Source: Echinococcus granulosus (taxonomy: Eukaryota; Platyhelminthes; Cestoda; Cyclophyllidea; Taeniidae). Taken from it: 64,000 nt of DNA. The notes below the pieces were generated by a model that was not told where the DNA came from, did no database searches, and was given only the letters and a program-made list of their open reading frames with translations. This document shows, one piece after another, positions 12,863-25,737 of this stretch. The position numbers and the translations under genes were made by a program. The stretch lies in assembly GCF_000524195.1 (NCBI RefSeq), contig NW_020170481.1:91499-155498 (forward strand). The letters run 5' to 3'. The first letter of the stretch is position 1; every line of letters starts with the position of its first letter.

Positions 12863-15040
12863 TCTCCTCACTTATGTGTTGAATGCTCTGCGTCACCTCT
12901 GCCTGTCTTTGCTCCATCATTGCTCGAATTCCGCAAAACTCGACTCCGCCGCCTGTTTATGTGTGCGCGTGCGGATGTGTGAAAGACGATTCAATTAGGT
13001 GTAGTCGGAAGTAAAGGATAAACGAAAAACGATTGACAAACTAGCCATTTTGAGTGGTATGGTGGGCCTTTTGTGACTGTCATATGGATGATCTACGAAT
13101 GTCACATAGGGGAGTTTATTTGGTTTCATGTCTAGAAATACCCCTTTTACTCTACCATAAATTGTTTGATGTAAAAATGGATGTCCATCCTCCAACGATA
13201 ATGATAAACTGGGAAGAATGAATAAACTGCAGTCAGTGGCCACTTTCTCATTTGACGTAGCAATTCCACTTTCCTGCACTTTAAGCGTGAGCCAACACTA
13301 CAACTAAGGTCCCAAAAACCGACAGAGGTCAAGGGGAAAGCACACTCAAAGTGGTCAGTCATGTTATGAACAAATTTGATGAAGCTACAGGCGTAAGCTC
13401 AGGAGGACAAGTTGACTAGCCAAATCAGTCAAAGCCACCAGGATTTCAACCAACCGCAATTCAATTAACAAGTATTGCAGAAACCAAAACAACGAGGTGA
13501 ATAAGAGGATTAACTGAATATTCCTTGTCAACTCTTATTTTTGATAAATCGGATGGTAGTAGAAAGTGGTAAGCGGCAAACCAGCATTAATGTAATACGA
13601 TAGTGGTTTATCCCTCGGTTCTGGTGAGGCGCCACTTTTGTACTTCGAATTAGCCCTCTTGTACCCCGCTGGGTGGGCTGGCCTTTTGGGCCATGCCAAT
13701 AGCCCAGACACCTTCTCCGTGCTGAATATATATATTCTGCCCGAGTATTTTGTCTTCTTTCGTCTTCAGGGAGTCTCGGGACGCTACATTAATCTGCATG
13801 AAGCCACAGAAGTAAGCTAATGCCTGATAAAGTAAGCGGCTACGGATTAAATGTTAGGAAGTGAAAAGATTACCGAAAACACAATAAATAGGCAGTAGCG
13901 TTGTGATTAGTGGATTTTCTTAGTCCTGAAATGCTGATATACCAATAAATCTGCTTGCTTACTTACTTTCAACTTGGCCAGATGATTGCCAGGTTGTAAA
14001 CATGACAATAGGGTGACGTTCACAACTCAACTCCATCATCAACAACATGAGGAATATAATGATAGCAAAGCATAAAGCTTAATAAGAACTTTAAACAGAT
14101 TGACCAATGCAAAAAATTTAAAATGTTTGAATGAGAGAACATCCAGGTGAGTAAGTGGAATATCTGTGTATTCTATGTCAGCCCTTATTTTTAATTAATG
14201 AGATGGTAGCAGAAAGCGGCAAGCAGCGAATCGGCCATAATCCACGCAAGTGAGATTTTTCAAATGCACCGACGAACTTGGGAATTTCTAAAATGCCTTT
14301 TGTGCACCGCGACACAAGAAAGGGTTTAATTTACGATAATAAACTCTGATTGTATGTATAATCCTGGAATCAATTATCTCAAGAGATGCATATAGAAAGG
14401 AATAGGAAAAAGTGCTAATTTCCTGTCAACCAATAAACTGATTAACAAATTGACTGAAAGGATGTGCTTCCATAACCATGTCAATAGACGGTAGTGGGCA
14501 AATTAAAGGGAGGAGGGTGAGAAAGGGAGAAGAAGAAGAGGCGTCGACTAGCTTTTGTTCTCACCCCGGAGTCCACCGTGGTGACTCGTCCAGCACAGTA
14601 CACTCGTGAGTGTACCTTCCTGATTTCTGCACAGCTTAACAAGAACTTCTTTTGAGGCCAACTCAAATAATATTGCATTTATTAAGAAAATGTCACGTAT
14701 TTGTGACGAGTGTAGAGAACCGATCAAATAATGCCATCCGAGATTTTGAAAAACCGGATTCTTATTGTGATGGAACTTAAATCTAATTATGGAGGTAGCG
14801 TTTGACATGGTTATATTGACATTGTCCTTTTCAAGAATTGGAAGCGTTGCATATCACCGGGGAAACGAGAGGGGATAAATGCCAATATGCTGTCCAACGA
14901 GATCGTGACTGGTTTCAAATCATGGTGCAGAAAGGGGAGAAAAACACAAGGATGTTGACTGAACAATTACGAGGCCGAGCTACTTTGTCTTCTAAACACA
15001 GCAGCATGACTAGTGGACCTCAAAATGCGCCTGCATGAGC
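12863..15040. repeat. Copy of TRIM region 30180-32070
   Basis: Starts inside exon 4 and continues through the adjoining intron. Anchors are GTGCTTCCATAACCATGTCAA at 14463 with 31410, and the GACTGAACAATTACGAGGCCG region at 14957 with 31997. A sub-block of about 100 bases occurs twice here (13495-13600 and 14140-14240) against once in the parent (about 31095-31195), pointing to a later internal duplication. Confidence 0.83.
12871..12952 (-). pseudogene. TRIM-NHL exon 4 fragment, frameshifted and truncated
   Basis: It matches the first 83 bases of exon 4 (30183-30265), including the acceptor side. A one-base deletion (GCGGAATTCG against GCGGAGATTCG) shifts the frame to an early TGA. The match stops inside the exon, where sequence belonging to the block shared with 4200-4645 begins, next to the shared letters TTCTCCTCA. 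Confidence 0.88.
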
Positions 15041-16499
15041 AAACACAAACATTTTGACGTATGAATACAAAGCAGTCTTCACGCCTTTTGCTGGCAAAGA
15101 AGGCAATCAATGGGTACATCAAACTGCCCTCTCCAAAGGGTAGCATTCGATTGGCCCTTGACTGTGAGGCCCGCTTGATGTGGAGTCATTGGTTATTCTA
15201 AAAGGCCTTTCGTTTGTTGTTATCACCTAATTCAATCTCCGAGTTTGACGGACCACTTTCATTGGGGTGGATAAGGCGATTCTCCTGGTGAGGTACAGTA
15301 TCATAGCATTATCGCCTTAACTGCCCTTGGTGGTTGCAGTGGGAAAACTGATTCTCTAAATGCTACACTTCTAAGCGTCTGGAGATACTAAGGAAAATCT
15401 ACCTGGCTAGAAAAAACTTCTCCAATCGTGGTGTTCGCAATCTGATCAGGACTGAGCTAAAATGAGTTTTAAACTACTCAGAATCTTTCCCAAACCGATG
15501 GATAGGAAAGTTCTTAGCACGTCAGTTATGCTGAAGTGAATGCAAACCGGGGAGAAGAAGGGTAAAGGAATGAGGAATAAAACATGCTGATTGTGGCGCA
15601 TCGTCAAGCCTTCAACTCTACCTATCCACAGAGAGCAGTCGCCTTTCCATTCGAGATTCACGCAATCATCACAGACGGTACTTCCACGTTGGATGAAACC
15701 ACCCTCCACGACTAGTAATGCCTTATTACAACCTCGAAGAAGGCTACGGATGACACAGATAATGGAATCGTTAGGCTGACCTTAATGACACGGAAGAAGG
15801 TGGAAGGGTCACTCATCTCATTCTGGCAATTGAAGTGTCGTTAGACATACAGCCCTTAACATTAAAGATATTGAGCCTTGTACAAACAAAGATGGCACTC
15901 ACATTTCTCAAGAAGCCGACTAGGCAGAGGACCACCACAACTGTGAAAGAAATACCGAATGTTGCCTCCATGTGGCAACTCTCAATGCGCCTAGTGGTTA
16001 GAGTCTTCTAGGCATAAAGCAGTAAGTGGAGTGCCAATGTGTGCACAAATTGTCGACAAGATGGGAATCGAGAGGAGTAAGATTGCCTTCTCCTACAAGT
16101 TAAATAGAGCTTGAAATTTTATTAGCAAATGTTCACGACTTGCCAGTAATTTAAAATTGCCTTGAACAACCCTCGGAGATGCCATCGTAGGACAGGTCAG
16201 CAAAAAAATTTCGAACCAGAAACGGGGAAGAGGAGAAGGAAGAAAGGCGGCTCTTCAAAATCATTCTGGAAGATAGAAAGTGTCTGAAGGAATTTCAGAG
16301 GATCTACTCCCATTGCACAAGCAGAGCCCCACGGTGGTATTGATACTCATATTAGACCGCCAAAAGGCTTAAGCAGAATGAAGGAAGGAAGGAGGGAGGT
16401 GGAGGCAAGGCCACCGAGTCGAAGTCACTGAGGGGCAAGAAGTCAATTTGAATTCGTAGAGTGATGGTGCACAGGATCCTTACCTCTCCTCTCCTGCTC
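15041..16499. other. No gene seen
   Basis: Separates the TRIM-derived duplicon from the tandem array. Open frames of 62 and 87 codons overlap on opposite strands near 15450-15780 without any recognisable motif. Confidence 0.4.
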
Positions 16500-19400
16500 T
16501 TTTCTTCTCGGTTGTTGTCAGTATTTGGAAACAGGCTTTTTAAATCTCCCGACTATCTTTAACCTGGAGCAAGGCATAAACAAAAATTACTTCTTTGCCT
16601 CAATCCCGCCTGCCTACTTGTAAATTGCTACAAGTAAAAGACACGTTTTATTTTATTTTACCAAATTTTGCGGTTGTTTACCCAAAATGAATGTCATGAC
16701 AGCCTCATATTTGCATCTGAGTCACCCACCCCCCTCCTTCCGAAACCATACACGCACGCACAAACACAGATGTGCTGTCATGTCAAGTTATGTTGGCATG
16801 TCGACCTACAATAAAGTAGACAGGATAACATATTGTTTTAGCCCTTTACTCCACCCCTCCACTCCCGTCCACTTCATGAGGAACAGTTCAAATTGGTCAA
16901 GTTTAACATCCACTGACAGCATGTGGACAATGGCAAGCTACTGCCTTTCCCTAAAATCCGTGAAAACAAAAGTGCTAATTAGTGACACGATTAGGTGCTT
17001 CGATGTCCCAACATGACACCGTCTTCGTTTTCATGCCCTCACAAAAATGAGGTGGTACATAGACAAGCTGTTACGTGAGGAGCTTCTCTACATTTGATGA
17101 GCATCTACAATGTGCGTCTTAACAGGAAAGTCTGACAGGTCGATGTTCCAGAGTGATATACTAGAGAAGAGAAAGTGGTGCCTTTCCTCTTGTCCTTTTT
17201 TTTCCATTGCATACAACATTTTCGAATAGATGACAAATTGGGTTGCCACAACCTAGGATAGTGTCAGGTGTCAGTAAAACCACCGCATAAACAGTTACGA
17301 CAGTAGTCAAGGCATTCGCAGCTGTTGTACCATTCCCGAGGAAGTAAGTAAGGCATTCAACACGTTTTTCTTCTCGCAAGTAGAGAACTGTCCACATCCA
17401 ATGTATCATACTACTAAAAAATTTTGAGGACTGCTTTGGATTCTTTCTCAGTAGCTGATGGCATGCTTTCACGGGAATACATTAGGATGCTGCTTGACAC
17501 TGCTGGTTCATGTTGGAGTACCTTGTGTTCCCTCCTCTTTCTACCTCAAATCATGCTGCCTCAACTCATTTGTACAACCACAATACCACAGAAATAGGCC
17601 ATCCCTGCCCTACCCCATTCATAGCTATCTTTCTCCACTAGGACCTACAAACTCGTGTATCGCCTCTACCCACAACCAAACCACGCTGTCACTGTCATCT
17701 ACGAAAACGTAACTGAGGAAGGAGGTTAAGGCAGTAGGGTGTATGCACATGAAATGGCAACTCGTAAGTGCCCTAGAAACAGGCATTTACGTGTTACTTA
17801 TTTAGTCTTTTCTTTCAAGCCTTCCAAATCATGTCAATTTTGTTTTAGGAGCAAATGTCCCTTTGTTAAAGGAGTGAGTTATCCACGCTAGTGAAATACA
17901 GACAAGCTTCATGACTCGGGGAGGAAAAACCAAGGTGTGAAACCATGTCATTGCACAGTCGAAGCTGTGCGGACGAAGAGTGGTGACAGGTCAGCCAGTG
18001 ACATTTCTGCAACCTCCAACTTGATATTGCACCTCTTTTCAGGGGCACTGTATTTATTCCCGCTTGAAAAAAAAACAGGAACTGTTAAAGCAAGCAATCT
18101 ACTGAAAATTATTTGCTTTGTTTTGAGGGCGAAGTTGAAAAATCCCCAAGCCGTTCGCCACCTTAAGCCCAATTCCCCTCTTTTACTGATTTGGGGCAAT
18201 ATCATTCACTCTGACGGTGCCATATACACCGTTTTTATGTACCCACCACTGGTGATACACTTGTCCCCACCGTGGTGACCACTATCACCGGATTTTGGGG
18301 ATGGGAGTCAGCACATCAAATTTGCCTTTCCTTATCCATCCTTCCCAACTGTCGTTGGTATATGCCGAGTATCTTTGCCCAATCCACTAGATCACGATTA
18401 ATTTGAAACAGGAACGCACTCAAAATTGCTGTATTGCCTCAATCGCACCTACCCATTGTTCCACTGATAACGCAGACATATAAGGCCGTACAAGCAAAAG
18501 TAGTACCTTTATTTTGATTTACCGAATTTTGCGGTCGTTCACTAGAAGTGAAGGTCATGCCAGACCAATCTAGCATTTAAGCTCCCTTCCCCTCCGAAAT
18601 CATAAGCACAGATGTGCTCTCCTGTCAAGCTGTGAGGTCAAGTCGACACACATTTGTGTCAAGGTGACTTTTAAACAATTGAGTAGACAGGGTAACATTG
18701 TTTTAGCCTCTTACTCCACCCCTTAACTCATCTCTTTTTATAAGGAGCAGGTAAAATTTGTCAAGATTAGCAGCCACGGATAGCATGTAAACAATGACAA
18801 GCTATTGCCTTTCTCTAAATTCCGTGAAAACAAAGTGCCAATTAGTGACAGTGTTAGGTGCTTCAATTTCATAAACTGACACCGTCTCCGTCGTTATACC
18901 TTCACAAAAATGAGGTGGTGCATAGACAAGCTGTCACGTTTGATGAGCATCTACCACGTGTATCTTAACAGGCAAGTCTGACGGGTCGGAACTCCCAGAG
19001 CGATAAATTGGATTTAAAAAAGAGTATTCTATCCTACTTCCCATCTCTTTCCTTTCCCTACAACATTTTTGCAGAGATGACAAGTGGGGATGTCACAACC
19101 TAGGATGTGCACAGTTAAAGTAGTGGTGAGAGGTCAGCCATTGACAGTGGCCGCAAGCTCCAACTTGACACCGCACCTCTTTTCGGAGGCATTACATTTC
19201 TTCCCACTTGACGGAAAATACACGGGAAACATTGAAACGAGCAATCTAAGAGATGACATTTGCTTTCCATTGGCAAACGAAGTTAAAAAATCATCACACT
19301 CTTGGCCATCTTAAGCCCAATTACCCTTCTTTACCGATTTGGGACAATATCATTCTCTCTGACGGTGCAATCTACACTGCTTTTGTACCCAACACGAGTG

Positions 19401-22400
19401 AATCACTTCTCTCACAGTAGTGACAACATCCAGCGGATTTTAGGCGTGATAATCAGCACCCTCTTATTTCTGTTCTCCTCCCTCCTCTTGCATCCTCCGC
19501 ACCTTGGTGAGTGTGCAACGCTTTCATACAAGAAGTCTCTTCCCTTTGAATGGTTTTGAAGAACATGTTTGATCTCAAGTAATTCAATCTCCCCATACCA
19601 TCTTCAGCCTACTGATCTGCAAGAGGCTTCTGAGTGTGGCCTGCTTGTACAATGCACAGGCTGCAGTTATTTTGCCAATAAGGCAGAGGTTTGCTACGAA
19701 ACCACCAAAATCTGCAGATGCCGCCACCTTCACTTTCACTACACTTTTTCCACCACCAGTCTTTATTCTATTTTGCGTGCTATTTTGACATTTGAAGAAC
19801 ATAACTTGATGTGCGATGAACGAGGCAGGGCAGTATCTCCCACCCACACCCCAATCCCAATCCTCACCATTCCACTGTATTATTCTCCATTTCATTCCAC
19901 AGCAAATACCCCTCAGTTTTGCGACATTAGAAGATCTTGCATTGTGCTGCCTTCCACACTACTAGGAATAAGGCAGCCTTCACATTGACCAGTTGACTAC
20001 TCTCATCAACTATCTGCCTTGGCATGAGAAATGTGACATGCACATGTCGTGCAGCTGGATGGAGCAGAGGAATCCCACCCACCCGTAAGTGGTGTTTAGC
20101 GTGGAGGAAGTGGCTCGTATCAAACAATTCTGTCTGCAGTCCAGCACACACTCAGAGAGAGGGTGAGAAGGTGATATTCTGGGGAGAGTGGTGCCACATA
20201 CGTGTTGGTATGGCATGTTCATGTGATTAGAAATGCATGTCATACCTCAAGACACCCAGTCAGTCAGTCAGTTGGTAAGCAATCTAAAACACCCAATTTT
20301 TACAAAACACCTCGTTGTGTGTCTTGCACGCAGGAGGCTTCCACTGCATCCCTTCCACTTGGTGTAGGTGTTAACGAATTACCATTATCACTCACAAGAA
20401 TAGCCTTCCTTGGTGGAAGATATCGTCACCTAATTCAATCATTTGCACTATTTCTATGCATTACGCTTACTTCTACCCTCACCGCCATCCATTCCTGCAC
20501 CACAACAAACCACCAAATGCTGTGCTACTGAAGTCTTCAGTAATTTTTGGAGCTTCGCCTCATCTATGCCACGTTCAACCAGTTCCTTGTACAGTCAGTG
20601 CTCAAAATAGAGCAATAACGGTGAGAGAGTAGAGTAATGCACACCCTGCCGATGGGGTGACAGTTCTCTTCTCCATTAAACCGCATGAAAAACTTTGGCC
20701 ACCTTGGTAACTGCTTGAGGGACGCACACGGATGAATGTGTGTGGGAAACTGTCTAAAAGAGGAAAGACAACACTTGTGGGTGTAGGAATTTGGTTTATC
20801 TGAATGACGCTGTAATAGGTCACAGAGATTAATAAGCACGAGGAGACGCGACTTTCACCAGCCTCTACTCTGGTAACGAGGCGCCCTACTCAAGCCCTAT
20901 TTTCCCCTCAAATCCCGCTAACTCAACACACCTGTACTGCCAAAGTTAGGAGGCGGTGATGCAGTACCACCGAAATAGGCTATACCTACCTTATCCCATT
21001 CACAGCAATTGTTTACCACTAGGACCCACAAACTCGTGAGTTGCCTCCACCTACCACCAAATCATGCTGTCATTGTCATCTAAGAAAACACATCTGAGGA
21101 AGGAGGGTTAGGGAGGAGGAGGTATGCACATGAAATGGCAACTCGTAAGCGTCCTAGCGACAGGCATTTACGCGTCACTGTTTTTGTCTTTTCTTTCAAG
21201 CCTTCCAAATCATGTAAACTCTGCTTCAGGCATAATTTTTTTTTGTCCACAGAATGAGTGATCCACATTAGCGAAATAATGACAAACCTCCTGATTTTGG
21301 AAAGGAGAACTAAGGTGCAAAGCCATGTCAGTACACATTTGAAGCAGTACGGAGGAAAGATGAAGACAAGTCAGTCAGTGACAGTGTCCGCAAGCTCCAA
21401 CCTGACACTGCATCTCTTTTTGTAGGCATTGCATTTCAACCTACTTGACAAAAATACACAGAATAATGCCAAAGTAAGAAATCTACCAGGGACTATTTGT
21501 TTAGCATTGGAGGAAGAAGTAAAAAATCATCACACCCTTTCTCACCTCAACCGAGTTGGTGCACTATTATTTGCTGGGACGGTGACACCTACACCGTTTT
21601 TATGCGCCCACCACAGGTGAATCACTTGTCCCCACAGTAGTGACAGCATCAATCGGATTGTGGGATGAGAATCAGTACCCTCTTATCCTACTCTCCTCCC
21701 TCCACTTGTGCCCTCGGTACCGATGAGAATGCGCGAAGCATTCATGCAAAAAGACGTTCCTCGTCAAACGGTTGGAACAAACTTGTTTAGCCCCAAGTAA
21801 TTCAATTTTCTCACACCATATATGGCTAACAAATCTGCAAGAGACTACTGAGTGTGCCTTACTCATATAATTAGGCGTCTGCACAATGCACAGATCACAA
21901 TTATTTTGCCAACAAGGCAGAGGTTTGCTAAGAAACCACCAAAATATTGCAGGTGCAGCCATTTTCGCTTTTACACTACTTCTTCCACCACCAGCTTTTT
22001 TTCTGTTTGGCGTGCCTGTTTGACATTTCAAGACCATAACTTGACGTGTGATGAAGGAGAAATGGCAGTATCTCTTACCTCACATCCTCCTTTCAACCCT
22101 CACCATTCCACTGTATTCTCCTACATTTCATCCCAAACTAAACATTCCTCAATTTTGCGGCATTTGAAGCTCTTGCATTGTGCTGCCTTCCACACTACTA
22201 GGAATAAGGCAGCCTTCACATTGACCAGTTGACTACTCTCATCAACTGTCTGCCTCAGCATGATAAATGTGACATGCACATGTCGTGCAGCTGAATGGAG
22301 CAGAGGAATCCCACACGTAATCGTTGATTGGTGTAAAGGAAGTGGCTTATATCAAACAATTCTGTCTGTAATCTACCACGCACACGGGGAGAGAGGGCGA

Positions 22401-23100
22401 TATTCTAGGGAGAGTGCTGTTTCACAAATGTCGCTATACCATGTTCTTGCGATTAGTAATGTATGTCACACCTCGAGACACTTAAACAGTCAATCAGTTG
22501 GTAAGCAATCTAAACAACTCCGCTTTTGCAAATCATCTTTTAGCATGTCTGTCACGCAGGAGGCTTCCACCACAACTCTTCCACTTGGTGTAAGTGTCAA
22601 CGCACTATTATTATCACCCACGAGACATAAAATTGTTCCTTCGTGCAAGATATTGGCACCGCCATCGAGGGTTTTGCACTATATTTATGCAGCAGGACTA
22701 CCCCTGCCCTCCCCATAGTTCATTCCTCCATCACAACGAAACACCCAATGCTATGCCACTGATGTCACGAGTACCTTGTGCAGCTTCGCCTCACCTCCGC
22801 CATGCTCAATCTGTCCCCTGTGCAGTCAGACCTCAAAATTGGGAGAGAACAGTAGGAGAGTACAGTAAATAGCATCCTATCAATAAACTGATAGACTCCT
22901 CCTCCATCAAACCGCACAAAATTCGTTGGTGCCCTCGGAGATACCTTGAGGACTACATATTGATATAAGTGTATTAGAAACTAACCAACAGAGGAAAGAC
23001 ACTGCTTTTAGATTTACCCAAATGGCTTTTTGATAGATTCCGGAGAATAACAAGCACGGGGAGACGCGACGCTCTCTAGCCCTTACTCTGGTGGTGAGGC
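16500..23100. repeat. Partial tandem array of a roughly 2-2.5 kb unit
   Basis: Matched pairs are 16550-17180 with 18400-19030; 17540-17760 with 20950-21160; 17930-18290 with 19120-19440 and 21320-21670; 19500-20890 with 21720-23080. The units differ by deletions and many substitutions. The open frames in them do not stay open in the same frame for their full length between copies, so I see no gene. Confidence 0.82.
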
Positions 23101-23109
23101 ATCCTACTC

Positions 23110-24026
23110 AAATCGTGTAATATCATCGGGGAAGTAAAAATTGAGGTGCTCAAAACCAAGCCTCCTTCTCTGTTTCCCATATACCACTCTCCTACATAAA
23201 AGTTCTCTTTATCCGCAGCATTGCCCATAAATTGGGCATAACTTACAATTAATTGAGAGAGATGGGGTAGTAATGATGGGGGTCTGGAAGAACTGCTCTT
23301 TTCTAGAGAGAGAGAGAGGAATGTGTATAAAAGGTGGATAGTAGAAATAAAAAGAAAAGAGGTGGAGTAATTTCTTCGCCCAGGTATGCATCGAGTCGAC
23401 GAAATCCTCCTCGCCTCGATAACAATCATTTACGCGTGGACCTAATGACTGTCTAGTCAAGACTCGAAGTGAGGTAGACCAAATCTACCATGCCTATCCA
23501 CTTCTGTTTGCCCATGGCGTAAACATGGGGTAAGTGGGGAGGTAAATAGGGCAGGAGAAGGGGGGAAGAGGGTGGACATGGAATAGTCACAACAGAGAGG
23601 AAGAGTAGCACTAGTACAGTAGAATTTGCTAAAATGTGTAAAATTTAGTCGGTTACCATCGGTAAATGGGAAACATCTGTCTTCTCCTCACGAGAAATAC
23701 CACAAGTAGCCAAGAAGATAGGCATTTTACGAATTCGTGTGGATGGAGGCCTATTTACCCCACCCACTACTGCTCATTTGCAAACAAAACAGGCGTCTTG
23801 AATTGCGCCGCCTGTCACTGAAACAAGCAGTCAATCAAGTTATTTCCAATGATTCTACCAAGAGAAAGAGGTATCGTCAATACCTCCAAGCCAAAAGTGG
23901 CCGTAATCGGGTATGAAAGGCTCAAAGCATAAGTAAAAACGACTACAGTTGATAAGACACCGAGGAAGGGAGCAAGAGCCTCTTTTGGGCGAGGAGACTG
24001 TTGATTGGCTAAGGAGGGATAATATA
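23110..24026. repeat. Partial third copy of the 6960-8787 block, cut by the assembly gap
   Basis: Direct copy of about 6960-7960, ending at the N run. The parts starting CCATATACCA at 23178 and the AACATGGGGTAAGTGG segment at 23523 are good anchors. It shows no open frame of note. Confidence 0.75.
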
Positions 24027-24126
24027 NNNNNNNNNNNNNNNNNNNNNNNNNNNNNNNNNNNNNNNNNNNNNNNNNNNNNNNNNNNNNNNNNNNNNNNNNN
24101 NNNNNNNNNNNNNNNNNNNNNNNNNN
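24027..24126. other. Assembly gap (100 N)
   Basis: Exactly 100 N at the end of the third copy of the 6960-8787 block. True size unknown. Confidence 0.98.
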
Positions 24127-24972
24127 ATTTATTGCCAACTTGAGGGAGTTGGGTCCTTCACATCTCCGTCCTATTGTTATAGAAAACTCATAAGATACAG
24201 CACAAAAATAAAAGGAGCGGTTATAACAACAAACACAAATATCGAATAACTGGGAATACAACAAACGATTTGCTTTCCGGCCACAAAAGTTCATTGAGTT
24301 AGACAAAAGTCACCAATATTTGGAATTTATTTGTTTCACAAATACTGCTACTATGCATGCGAGTTGGACAATAACCGGGAGGAAAAAACTTAGGCTCACC
24401 AAACGGGCAGTCAATCTGGCCTGACCTACATTGGGGAAGAGGGAATATGGATTGGCATAACCGAGATAAAGCATAACTAGGCCACAAAAATTACGCAAGG
24501 CAAGATTTTGACGAAGCCAAAACACCACCACTACCACTCCTGCCAATTGGCGAGTACCTGATGCCACCGCGAATGAAAAGGCGCAGTTGCCAGACACCAA
24601 AATGCACGAGAATAAGGTGAATTAACAAACACTCGAGGTGGTGTATTGACGTTATAATCTAAGATACGTATGTATGCAAATGTCGCCTTCACATGAGTGA
24701 ACAGGAGACAGTCAACAACAGTGTGTATGTACAGGACAACAATAGTCGCATCATCGACAACAACAAAGAGGAATAATGTTTGTTTGTGCGTGCATTCCTC
24801 AATCGGTTTGGTAGTCAAGCAGAAGTCTATTCGTGTATGTGCATCAGACGAAGTGGTGGAATGGGAGGGATAAAATGCAAGGCCGATGGCGGTTGCGGAA
24901 TGGGAGAAGTTGTAGGAGGAGGGGGAGGAGAAGGAAAAGGGAGAAGAATAGGAAGATGAGGAAAGTATCACA
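24127..24972. other. 3' flank of the TRIM-NHL gene
   Basis: Downstream of the TRIM stop on the minus strand. It contains the candidate polyadenylation signal (24326-24331, read on the minus strand) and no recognisable gene. Open frames here are hydrophobic or Arg-rich by composition only. Confidence 0.4.
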
Positions 24973-25737
24973 TCAGACAAATCTGAGACAATGCGCCGAC
25001 TGTCCGCCGAGGTCCACGGCTACCAAGAAGGGCGAGGTGTCTGATAACACCGCCAGTCCAGCCAGTCGTCTCATACCCGGCTCCACTTCCAACGTGTACG
25101 CCTGTCTTCTCGCCTGACGCATCAGGCTCACTCCCAGCTCCTCCGCGCCCAATCCCAACTTCGACTCTCCCTCACCCCTGGCTACCGACTCACCAGCGGC
25201 AGTGACGCAGGAAGACGTATCAGCAATTACTGCACGCCACACCACCTCAGGGTAGACAACAACCGCCGAACGTGATCGATCAGTGTGAGTAGCAAGTAGA
25301 CACTCGCCCAAATCGGTAGTGGTGCGAGTTGCACAGACACCGCCAAAGTGACCCCGAAGCGCTGCAGTGGCGGCGCACGAAGCACTCGCAACACCACGCC
25401 TACCAACACAACCAGTCACGGAGGTGGTGGGACGCATCGAACCACCGATGGAGGGAGGACGACGCAGCGATTGATGCGTGGTGGTAGCATCAAGAGTTAG
25501 GGTACTTCCAGGGGCAGAAGAGAGTCCACTACCACTACAGGATGCGGGTCGTTGCGACCGCAGTTGGGAGTTGTAAGTGAGGGTGGAGGGCAGACAAACA
25601 TCAGCATCCACTTCGTCGCTTGCACTAGCGGTAGGAGGTAATGGCATTTGGGACTGCACACTCATGCCTCCTCTGCCGCCTCCACCACTTAGAGGTGCGT
25701 AGAGACTCCCAATATATGCACCGTCTGAGGAGTAGAT
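24973..25737 (-). CDS. TRIM-NHL exon 9: terminal propeller with long low-complexity insert
   Basis: 254 codons plus stop. After IYSSDGAYIGSLYAP there are well over 100 residues rich in Gly, Ser, Thr and Ala. Recognisable propeller strands return at RSAVVVYPEVVWRAVIAD and finish with RRLAGLAVLSDTSPFLVAVD. The C-terminus is HCLRFV. The insert sits in what should be a loop between the last blades, and is unusual for the family. Confidence 0.88.
   Translation of the reverse strand: MYSSDGAYIGSLYAPLSGGGGRGGMSVQSQMPLPPTASASDEVDADVCLPSTLTYNSQLRSQRPASCSGSGLSSAPGSTLTLDATTTHQSLRRPPSIGGSMRPTTSVTGCVGRRGVASASCAATAALRGHFGGVCATRTTTDLGECLLATHTDRSRSAVVVYPEVVWRAVIADTSSCVTAAGESVARGEGESKLGLGAEELGVSLMRQARRQAYTLEVEPGMRRLAGLAVLSDTSPFLVAVDLGGQSAHCLRFV

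Noticed and set aside
19569..19988. 139-codon open frame in the tandem array, with a partly similar frame at 21852-22232
   Set aside because: About 43 codons stay in the same frame between copies (around CRCRHLHFHYTF), but the frames diverge on both sides and no motif or splice pattern supports a gene.
22260..22718. 152-codon open frame in the tandem array
   Set aside because: The duplicate copy at 20024 starts similarly (NVTCTCRAA) but soon shifts frame and stops, so the frame is not under selection.
24833..25117. Arg-rich open frame on the plus strand
   Set aside because: It overlaps TRIM exon 9 and its 3' flank on the opposite strand. The Arg/Gly richness is the complement of low-complexity coding and pyrimidine-rich DNA.
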